The notes beneath the pieces are model-generated. The model searched no databases and was not told the DNA's origin. It saw only the letters and a program-made list of their open reading frames with translations. Position numbers and translations under genes: made by a program. This document shows positions 1-5,376 of a stretch of DNA of 5,687 nt, in pieces (the first letter of the stretch is position 1; each line of letters opens with the position of its first letter). The stretch is from NCBI GenBank assembly GCA_003132905.1, contig PKZC01000303.1, forward strand, positions 1-5,687. Direction: 5' to 3'. The stretch comes from Bryobacterales bacterium. Lineage in GTDB: Bacteria; Acidobacteriota; Terriglobia; Bryobacterales; Bryobacteraceae.

Positions 1-1
1 C

Positions 2-253
2 TGGAAGAACGCCCCGGCGGGGCTATTGAGAAATGACATGTCGCCGAAGCCGGCTTACACGGCTTTAAAGGATCTGATCAAAAAGCAATGGTGGACCCGC
101 GCCGAAGAAGTTGCGGATGCCAGCGGCGATGTTCGCTTAAGAGGTTTTTACGGCAGCTATGAATTGACGGCGCAATCCGGAGGACGGCATTTGCGCGGCG
201 AATTTACATTTGACTCCGAGAGCGCGAAAGCCATCGAGGTCCATCTTCAATGA
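2..253 (+). CDS. GH10-like glycoside hydrolase (endo-1,4-beta-xylanase family), C-terminal fragment
   Basis: The reading frame is already open at base 2 and ends at TGA 251-253, giving the last 83 residues of a protein that starts before the window. An internal ATG at 26 is not the real start, because the family motif begins upstream of it. Fragment residues 4-19 (APAGLLRNDMSPKPAY) and 30-32 (WWT) match the end of the TIM barrel in many bacterial GH10 xylanase-like proteins, where a W-x-x-APAGL(L/V)R stretch precedes PKPAY and a WW pair. The last 40 or so residues (GDVRLRGFYGSYELTA onward) form a short beta-rich tail also known from this GH10 variant. GH10 enzymes hydrolyse beta-1,4-xylan or related beta-glycans with a retaining mechanism. 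The catalytic glutamates and any signal peptide lie outside the window, so activity, substrate and export cannot be judged. It sits 52 nt upstream of a second hydrolase gene on the same strand, so co-transcription is plausible. Family call fairly sure; substrate unknown. Confidence 0.82.
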   Translation, partial: WKNAPAGLLRNDMSPKPAYTALKDLIKKQWWTRAEEVADASGDVRLRGFYGSYELTAQSGGRHLRGEFTFDSESAKAIEVHLQ

Positions 254-260
254 AGCGAAA

Positions 261-275
261 GCGGCCGAGCGCCGC
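261..275 (+). other. Small GC-rich hairpin in the spacer after the GH10-like gene
   Basis: GCGGC (261-265) and GCCGC (271-275) are perfect inverted repeats around a 5-nt loop, 7 nt after the upstream stop codon. No U-run follows (the next bases are AGGAAATAAACG), so it does not look like an intrinsic terminator. It could be a weak mRNA 3'-end or processing structure, or chance in GC-rich DNA. Confidence 0.25.
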
Positions 276-293
276 AGGAAATAAACGTTCGTA

Positions 294-302
294 GAGAAAG
301 AG
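294..302 (+). promoter_or_regulatory. Weak ribosome binding site for the large secreted protein
   Basis: The purine stretch GAGAAAGAG lies just before ATG 306 and is the only Shine-Dalgarno-like sequence there; it is far from the AGGAGG consensus. The start at 306 is still well fixed: an in-frame TAA lies at 282-284, no ATG, GTG or TTG falls between it and 306, and translation from 306 begins directly with a signal peptide. Confidence 0.4.
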
Positions 303-305
303 CGT

Positions 306-419
306 ATGAGATCACAAAAACCAAGTTCGTCATCCTTGACTTCTATTCTGCGCATCGCCGGCCTGACAGCGATGATTGCTCCGATATTGTTGCTATGCCC
401 GCTTTCACAAGCGCAGGCA
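306..419 (+). other. Signal peptide coding segment (residues 1-38)
   Basis: The N-terminus has Arg2 and Lys5, a Ser-rich stretch, a hydrophobic segment (about IAGLTAMIAPILLL) and then LSQAQA before SPAP. The A-Q-A at 36-38 fits signal peptidase I. Cys31 follows LLL, but Leu at the -1 position does not suit a lipobox, so a lipoprotein is less likely. Confidence 0.85.
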
Positions 420-3400
420 AGCCCGGCTCCCACCATCACGAAGATTTCCCCCACCGCGGTCAATCCCAAGGGCGGAGCGGTTATTACGATTACGGGAACT
501 AATTTTGTAAGTGGCGCGACGGTCACGATTGCATCGAATAGTGCAACGGGCGTCACTTTCGTCAGTAAAACTAGTTTGAAAGCCACCGTCCCTGCGTCCA
601 CAGGCGGCGCCGAGGGCCCGGCGAATGTGACGGTGACCAATCCCGATACTCAAAGCGCAACTTTGACAAATGGCCTGACGTACAAGCTTGCCGCGCCCAC
701 CGTCACCTCGATCTCCCCCACTGTCGCCACGGCCGCGGGTGGCACCGTGATTACGATTACGGGCACTAATTTCGTTCTCGGCGCGACGGTCAGCTTCGGA
801 GCCAATGCCGGCACCAACGTCGTGTTCACCAGCAAGACCAGTCTGAAAGCCACCGCCCCAGCTTCCACGAACAAAGCGGAAGGCCAAGTGAACGTAACCG
901 TGACCAATCCCGATGGTCAAGCGGGGACGCTAACAAACGGCTTGATGTATCAATTTCCGGCGCCGACAATCACACAAATTTCACCCACGACAGCTTCGCC
1001 CAAAGGCGGAGCCGGGATCACGATTACGGGCACCAATTTTGTGAGCGGTGCGACGGTGATGTTCGGAGCGAATAGCGCAACCGCGGTTACCTTTAACAGT
1101 TCCACCAGCCTGAAGGCCACGGCACCGGCCTCAACCAATAAAGCTGAGGGTCCGGTGAACGTGGTGGTAACGAATCCGGACGGCCAGGCGGCCACTTTGA
1201 CCAACGGGTTGATGTACCAATATGCTGCTCCCACGATTACTTCCATTTCGCCCGCGGTCTCATCCACCAGCGGCGGCGCGGTAATCACGATTACCGGGAA
1301 CAACTTCTTAACTGGCGCGACCGTGAGTTTCGGTCTTAATAATGCGACCAATGTAGTATTCGTCAGCAAAACCAGCCTGCAGGCCACCACGCCAGCTTCC
1401 ACCAACAGCGCAGAAGGCAACGTGAACGTAACGGTAACCAATCCCGATAGCCAGGCTGCGACTTTGACGGGAGGGTTGCTCTATCACCTTCCGCCGAGTT
1501 TGACATCTATAACGCCGGCATTCGGGCTACCGGCCGGTGGATATACGGTCGTCCTGAACGGTCAATACTTCCGCGCGGGTGCAGCGGTGCTATTCGGTAC
1601 CGTGCCCGCGACGTCCGTCGCCTTCAACAGCAACACGACCCTGACTGTGGGAGTTCCGGCCCAAGCGGCCGGTCTTGTGAACGTGACTGTCACGGACACC
1701 GACGGACTGACCACAACACTAAATAACGGATTCAACTACACGCCCGTGGACGTCACGCAGGTGAGCCCCGTAATCGGGCCAATCAGCGGCGGCAATACAG
1801 TCACCATTACAGGAATTGGATTCACGAGCGGATCCACTGTGAGCTTCGGCGCTACGGCGGCCACCTCCGTGACATTCGTTTCGTCGACGACGCTAACTGC
1901 GGTGGCGCCGACCCATGCCTCCGGGATGGTGAGTGTCACGGTTGTAAGTTCGAATGGAACCGGGATTCTTCCGCAGGCTTATGATTTCTCCGGCGGAGCG
2001 ATCATTTCAAGCGTGTCACCATCCTCCGGACTGCTGGCGGGTGGCAACACCGTTACAGTGAAGGGCTTCAACCTGAAGTCGGTAACTCAAGTCCTTTTCG
2101 GGAGCACGCCGGTTGCGATCACCAGCACCAGTTCAAACGCAATTGTCGTGACCGCCCCAGCATTTCCAGGCGGCGCGAATCCGGTAGCGGTTAAAGTTAT
2201 TAACCCTAACGGATCGTACACCCTGCCAAGTGCGTACGATTATTCGTTATTGATTCTCACGCAGGGTCTAGACGATGCCTATCCCACTTTTCCCTACAGC
2301 AACACCTTAGCGGTGACCGGTGGAACCGGGCCTTACAACTGGACGATTACATCGGGAGCATTACCTACGGGCTTGGGGCTCAACGCGTCCACAGGCGTTA
2401 TCAGTGGAATGCCGGCGGCCAATTATGCCACCTACACGATCGGCTTGCAGGTAGCGGATTCGTCGGTGCCCCCGAATATCGCTACTACGTCGCTGACCTT
2501 CAATGTGCTCTTTGGCTTCAGCTCCGAAACGATTCCCGCGAATTTATTCGGGATGATTCTCTACGATCAAACCACGTGGCCAACCGTGCAGTTTGGCGCG
2601 CTGGGAAAGGGCTTGGGGACTACATGGCCTTTTATCGAACAAACCCAAGGAGTGTATAACTGGACGGCGCTCGATGAGTATGTGGCCGATGCCGCGGCTC
2701 ATCAGGTGCCCGGCTCGAACACCCCATTCACTATCTACTGGACGAATGCGAACGTGCCACCATGGGCAGCCTCCGATACCACCACCTGCACGACCTACTT
2801 GGGAACAGTCATATCCGCTTGCACCAGCACGGTCAGCAATATTCAATATCTTACGGATTTCATGACCGCCCTGGTCACTCGCTATAACGGAGGGCCCGGA
2901 TCTCCTGGGCCGATTCAGATTTATGAGTTATGGAACGAGCCGAACGTGATCAACGTTTATACCGGAAGCTTCGCAGACCTGGCTACCTTAACTGCGACCG
3001 CGTACAACGTCATCCGGGCCAACAACCCCAGCGCGATCATTCTTTCGCCCTCGCCCACGTCAGCGGGCTATCTGGAGACTTACCTCACTACGCCGGGCGC
3101 GCCGCTGGGTGTGGACGCAATCGCAATTCATGGCTATCCCGATGTCACGCAGGACGATGTGGCGGAAGCGATCACGGGCTTCAAGAGCGTCAATATCAAA
3201 CTTTCGATGATCCAGGCCGGGGTAGGACCAAAGCCGATCTGGGATACAGAATCGTCGTGGGGAGGACCACTGGCCATCCCCGATCCGGATTTGCGATCAG
3301 CCTTCGTGGCACGCACCTTCCTGCTGCATTGGTCGGCGGGCATCCACAACATGTATTGGTACGGCTGGGATGCGCCCGATTGGGGAACGCTGTATTATCC

Positions 3401-5324
3401 GCCACCGATCGGCGCTACGCCAGCCGCCACCGCATATAACGTCACTTTCAACTGGATGGTGGGCGCATCCATGCCCGCGCCTTGCTCGGCCAATGGCGGG
3501 TCGACGTTTCTGGCCGTATATACCTGTCAGCTCACTCGGCCCGGCGGTTATACCGCGCTCGCCGTCTGGGATACGACCCAGACTTGCAACGCCGGCACGT
3601 GTACTTCTTCCACCTTTATTCCGCCACCGCAATACACACAGTATCGCGACTTGACTGGCCTGGTTACCACCATCAGCCCTAGCCAGCCGGTCCAGATCGG
3701 CGCGAAGCCGATCCTATTCGAGACTGGAAATCCGCCGGGGGATCCGCCGCCGCCGCCGAATGGGACCATTTCTTATTCGGGATTGACACCCGCCTTATCT
3801 AGCACCGCGCAGACCCATCCTTATAACCCGCCGGTGCCCGCATCGTCCAATCAGGCGCCGAACACGACTCCAGCTTTGGGCCAGATCGCCCCGGTGAATC
3901 TCTTGGTGATGCCGGGACTTTCGGCGCCCAACTTCGATATGCAAGCAATCGATTCCGATGCCACTCTCGCCGTAGGCACTACGCAAGTGATGCAATGGGC
4001 GGATTTCGGTCTGGAAGTCTACAACAAGAGCGGCCAGGCACTGGTAGGCGTCCAAGGGACCGCCTTCTGGTCGTCAAACAGTCCCTGCACCTACGGGGTC
4101 AACGCGGACGGAACCGTCCAGTTCGACAAAATGGCTTCGGTGTGGGTGGTGGGTATGCGGTCTGGATCGAACACGGAATGCATCGCGATTTCGCAAACCT
4201 CCGACGCGACGCAGCAGTACAACGAGTACGCCCTGCAGTATATCGATGCCCTGCATCCGGCGTACCAGATGGATTACCCCAAGCTCGGAGTATGGCCGGA
4301 CGGATACTACATCGTTTTCGACATGCTCAACCCCCCACCGCCGTTGGGAACGGGCGACTACACTCCTGCATACTCCGTGGTCTGCGCTTTAGAACGATCC
4401 GCCATGCTCCTCGGCGCGCCCAATCCACAAACCATCTGTTTCACAACCGAATACAACAACAACACCGGCTTCTTCCACTTGCTTCCCTCGGACATGGACG
4501 CTGCGGCTCCGCCTCCGGCTGGGTCGCCGAACCATATTTTCACCTTTGCTAAACCCGTTACTGTGCCCCCGGCGGTCTCTCAGTATCATCTTTACCGCTA
4601 CGAGTTCCATGTGAACTACGCCACACCATCGGCGAGCACGCTCAGCGGGCCTTTTCAGGTGGATACTAACGCTTTCGCAAATCTCATGCCGGCCTGCGGC
4701 GCAGGAAACTCCAATTGCGTGCCGCAGCCTGCACCAGCGACAACGCCGCTGGATTCAGTGGGCGGTTATCTGATGGGCCGTGCGGCTTATAGGAATTTTG
4801 GAACCTATGAATCGCTGGTGTTCTCTCAGGCTGCCCAGACCTCAGCCACCAGCCCCGTTGGAGTCAGCTGGTATGAGCTGCGTAACCTCTCGACCATTCC
4901 GACCATTTACCAGAGCGGGTTCTTACAAGCGGCAACCAGCTCAACCACGCCGGATGGTTTCAGCCGCTGGATGAGTGCCGCCGCTGAGGATAACGTGGGG
5001 AACATCGCCATGGGCTATAGCATTTCGGGTGCGGCGGCCACTTCGTATTACAGTGGACTCCCCGGCCTGGCCATTGATGCCAGAAGCCCCTCCACGCCGC
5101 TCGGTACGCTACTCACCGAGGAGATCGTCTTCCAGGGGGTAAGTGTGGAGGTTCCGAATCCTCCACCCGCGCTAAAGATCGAACGCTGGGGTGCGGTATC
5201 GGGCATGGCGATCGACCCGGTGGATCAGTGCACGTTCTGGTTTACCGGCCAATACCAGCCCGCGCCCGGCGTTTACAACTGGTCCACAGAACTAGTTTCA
5301 TTCAAGTTGCCGAATTGTCACTAA
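306..5324 (+). CDS. Secreted multidomain glycoside hydrolase: 7x IPT/TIG, putative Ig, GH39-like clan GH-A barrel, C-terminal secreted module
   Basis: The product is 1,672 residues. Residues 1-38 are a Sec signal peptide: basic N-terminus, hydrophobic core around 17-33, and an AQA site before Ser39, so the protein should be exported. Residues 42-646 are seven IPT/TIG immunoglobulin-like domains. Residues 648-735 are a putative-Ig domain with the hallmark LPTGLGLNASTGVISGMP. Residues 737-1139 are a clan GH-A barrel resembling GH39/PslG, with probable acid/base Glu878 in ELWNEPN, probable nucleophile Glu982 in WDTESSW, His942 in IHGYPD and Trp1018 near strand 8. A proline-rich linker (1141-1153) leads to a module at 1154-1672 of a widespread secreted family of unknown function. 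The IPT and Ig parts have no cysteine; the barrel has six and the last module eight, which fits disulfides in an exported protein. No sortase, PEP-CTERM or other C-terminal anchor is visible. It likely cleaves a beta-linked polysaccharide outside the cell; the substrate is unknown. Neighbouring sugar genes suggest exopolysaccharide processing. Domain calls are strong, function is inferred. Confidence 0.9.
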   Translation: MRSQKPSSSSLTSILRIAGLTAMIAPILLLCPLSQAQASPAPTITKISPTAVNPKGGAVITITGTNFVSGATVTIASNSATGVTFVSKTSLKATVPASTGGAEGPANVTVTNPDTQSATLTNGLTYKLAAPTVTSISPTVATAAGGTVITITGTNFVLGATVSFGANAGTNVVFTSKTSLKATAPASTNKAEGQVNVTVTNPDGQAGTLTNGLMYQFPAPTITQISPTTASPKGGAGITITGTNFVSGATVMFGANSATAVTFNSSTSLKATAPASTNKAEGPVNVVVTNPDGQAATLTNGLMYQYAAPTITSISPAVSSTSGGAVITITGNNFLTGATVSFGLNNATNVVFVSKTSLQATTPASTNSAEGNVNVTVTNPDSQAATLTGGLLYHLPPSLTSITPAFGLPAGGYTVVLNGQYFRAGAAVLFGTVPATSVAFNSNTTLTVGVPAQAAGLVNVTVTDTDGLTTTLNNGFNYTPVDVTQVSPVIGPISGGNTVTITGIGFTSGSTVSFGATAATSVTFVSSTTLTAVAPTHASGMVSVTVVSSNGTGILPQAYDFSGGAIISSVSPSSGLLAGGNTVTVKGFNLKSVTQVLFGSTPVAITSTSSNAIVVTAPAFPGGANPVAVKVINPNGSYTLPSAYDYSLLILTQGLDDAYPTFPYSNTLAVTGGTGPYNWTITSGALPTGLGLNASTGVISGMPAANYATYTIGLQVADSSVPPNIATTSLTFNVLFGFSSETIPANLFGMILYDQTTWPTVQFGALGKGLGTTWPFIEQTQGVYNWTALDEYVADAAAHQVPGSNTPFTIYWTNANVPPWAASDTTTCTTYLGTVISACTSTVSNIQYLTDFMTALVTRYNGGPGSPGPIQIYELWNEPNVINVYTGSFADLATLTATAYNVIRANNPSAIILSPSPTSAGYLETYLTTPGAPLGVDAIAIHGYPDVTQDDVAEAITGFKSVNIKLSMIQAGVGPKPIWDTESSWGGPLAIPDPDLRSAFVARTFLLHWSAGIHNMYWYGWDAPDWGTLYYPPPIGATPAATAYNVTFNWMVGASMPAPCSANGGSTFLAVYTCQLTRPGGYTALAVWDTTQTCNAGTCTSSTFIPPPQYTQYRDLTGLVTTISPSQPVQIGAKPILFETGNPPGDPPPPPNGTISYSGLTPALSSTAQTHPYNPPVPASSNQAPNTTPALGQIAPVNLLVMPGLSAPNFDMQAIDSDATLAVGTTQVMQWADFGLEVYNKSGQALVGVQGTAFWSSNSPCTYGVNADGTVQFDKMASVWVVGMRSGSNTECIAISQTSDATQQYNEYALQYIDALHPAYQMDYPKLGVWPDGYYIVFDMLNPPPPLGTGDYTPAYSVVCALERSAMLLGAPNPQTICFTTEYNNNTGFFHLLPSDMDAAAPPPAGSPNHIFTFAKPVTVPPAVSQYHLYRYEFHVNYATPSASTLSGPFQVDTNAFANLMPACGAGNSNCVPQPAPATTPLDSVGGYLMGRAAYRNFGTYESLVFSQAAQTSATSPVGVSWYELRNLSTIPTIYQSGFLQAATSSTTPDGFSRWMSAAAEDNVGNIAMGYSISGAAATSYYSGLPGLAIDARSPSTPLGTLLTEEIVFQGVSVEVPNPPPALKIERWGAVSGMAIDPVDQCTFWFTGQYQPAPGVYNWSTELVSFKLPNCH
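429..2243 (+). repeat. Array of seven tandem IPT/TIG domain repeats
   Basis: Repeats begin near nt 429, 696, 963, 1230, 1494, 1749 and 2001 (residues 42, 131, 220, 309, 397, 482 and 566). The first three periods are exactly 267 nt (89 residues). Later units are 84-88 residues and more diverged. Each unit has the IPT/TIG pattern: a P-x-(I/V/L)-T-x-I-(S/T)-P entry, a GG turn, (V/I)TITG-x-(N/G)F, usually VxFG (replaced by VTIAS in repeat 1), a T-x-L strand, (A/V)P, VxVTxxxG and a closing aromatic Y. A shared DNA core similar to ATTACGATTACGGG recurs at 483, 750, 1017 and 1284, exactly 267 nt apart. IPT/TIG domains are immunoglobulin-like beta-sandwiches of extracellular proteins; here they probably form a rigid stalk or a glycan- or surface-binding region that holds the hydrolase away from the cell. 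Confidence 0.92.
2247..2510 (+). other. Putative Ig (He_PIG-like) domain coding segment
   Basis: Residues 648-735 contain YSNTLAVTGGTGPYNWTI, then LPTGLGLNASTGVISGMP, then YTIGLQVADSS and a closing LTFNVLF strand. This order (G-G-T-x-P-Y-x-W, L-P-x-G-L-x-L, T-G-x-I-S-G-x-P, D-S) is typical of the putative-Ig/He_PIG family common in large bacterial surface proteins. It directly precedes the catalytic barrel and probably acts as a spacer. Confidence 0.85.
2514..3722 (+). other. Clan GH-A catalytic module, GH39/PslG-like
   Basis: Residues 737-1139. The start (IPANLFGMIL, then a W-P-x-x-Q-F-G-x-L segment and GVYNWTALDEYV) resembles the first strand and helix of GH39-type barrels. IYWTNANVPPWAA fits strand 3. 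IQIYELWNEPN carries the strand-4 N-E-P with Glu878 as predicted acid/base. IAIHGYPD gives the conserved His and Tyr. PIWDTESSWGG carries Glu982 as predicted nucleophile on strand 7, about 104 residues later, a spacing typical of retaining clan GH-A enzymes. NMYWYGWD fits strand 8. The end (YRDLTGLVTTI, then PILFE) looks like the small beta-domain packed against the barrel in this group. Six cysteines (828, 839, 1060, 1074, 1094, 1099) could form three short-range disulfides. GH39 includes beta-xylosidases, iduronidases and the Psl exopolysaccharide hydrolase PslG; GH5-like or an unassigned GH-A family are alternatives. Confidence 0.8.
3744..3758 (+). repeat. (CCG)5 trinucleotide tract coding Pro1147-Pro1151
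   Basis: Five perfect in-frame CCG codons lie in the linker GNPPGDPPPPPNG between the hydrolase module and the C-terminal module. The tract keeps frame, so unit gain or loss would change linker length without a frameshift. A run of five prolines is a known type of ribosome-pausing sequence that needs elongation factor P. Confidence 0.8.
3765..5321 (+). other. C-terminal module of a widespread secreted bacterial family of unknown function
   Basis: Residues 1154-1672. It has ordered motifs that I recognise from many large secreted proteins of acidobacteria and similar soil bacteria: an entry with AVGTTQVMQW and LEVYNKSGQ, then FDKMASVWVVGM, CIAISQTSD, YPKLGVWPDGYYIVFDM (1324-1340), FTGQY-type aromatic segments, AYRNFGTYESLVFS (1494-1507), WYELRN, RWMSAAAEDNVGNIAMGYS and RWGAVSGMAIDPVDQCTFW (1627-1645). 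The repeating beta-strand and W/Y/G pattern suggests a beta-propeller or similar all-beta fold; this is inference. Eight cysteines (1261, 1292, 1360, 1378, 1464, 1471, 1642, 1671) allow four disulfides. No catalytic role is known to me. Two motifs look altered relative to the usual family form as I remember it (see findings). Confidence 0.75.
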
Positions 5325-5328
5325 TCGA

Positions 5329-5349
5329 CCGGAGGGAAGACCCAACCGG
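5329..5349 (+). other. Imperfect hairpin in the spacer before the epimerase gene
   Basis: CCGG (5329-5332) can pair with CCGG (5346-5349), and GGG (5334-5336) with CCC (5341-5343), around an AAGA loop with a 1/2-nt internal bulge. It begins 4 nt after the TAA of the large gene. The downstream bases (ACGAGATCTTATTT) have no real U-run, so it is not a convincing terminator; it could partly reduce read-through or protect the mRNA end, or be chance. Confidence 0.25.
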
Positions 5350-5363
5350 ACGAGATCTTATTT

Positions 5364-5369
5364 GGAGGA
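5364..5369 (+). promoter_or_regulatory. Strong Shine-Dalgarno site for the epimerase gene
   Basis: GGAGGA sits 7 nt before ATG 5377, a near-perfect match to the anti-Shine-Dalgarno complement at good spacing. It fixes the start of the downstream gene and is much stronger than the site of the large gene upstream. Confidence 0.85.
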
Positions 5370-5376
5370 ACTTATC

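Noticed and set aside
26..253. A small separate gene starting at ATG 26
   Set aside because: The frame is open from base 2, and the conserved APAGLLR motif of the GH10 end lies before this ATG, so it is an internal methionine of a truncated larger gene.
390..398. Possible lipobox around Cys31 (LLLC)
   Set aside because: Leu directly before Cys does not fit the usual Gly/Ala/Ser at that position, and a clean AQA signal peptidase I site follows seven residues later.
405..1441. Long antisense reading frames across the IPT array, several beginning with similar MVTVTF peptides
   Set aside because: They are the reverse complement of the repeated VTVTNPD-coding segments and arise because the sense repeats avoid certain codons. 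They lack a signal, family resemblance and ribosome binding sites.
429..1493. CRISPR-like or mobile-element repeat array with 267-nt period
   Set aside because: The repeats are contiguous, in frame and protein-conserved, with no spacers, terminal inverted repeats or transposase; they are protein domain repeats.
2593..4974. Other-frame open reading frames inside the large gene on both strands (for example 2930-3439 and 3995-4552 on +)
   Set aside because: The sense frame holds clear hydrolase and C-terminal family motifs throughout. The alternatives are arginine- and proline-rich low-complexity peptides typical of shadow frames in GC-rich genes.
5328..5350. Direct repeat ACCGGA at 5328-5333 and 5345-5350 as an operator
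   Set aside because: Six bases repeated once in a GC-rich spacer is close to chance, and no promoter elements are visible around it. The hairpin reading of the same bases is noted separately at low confidence.
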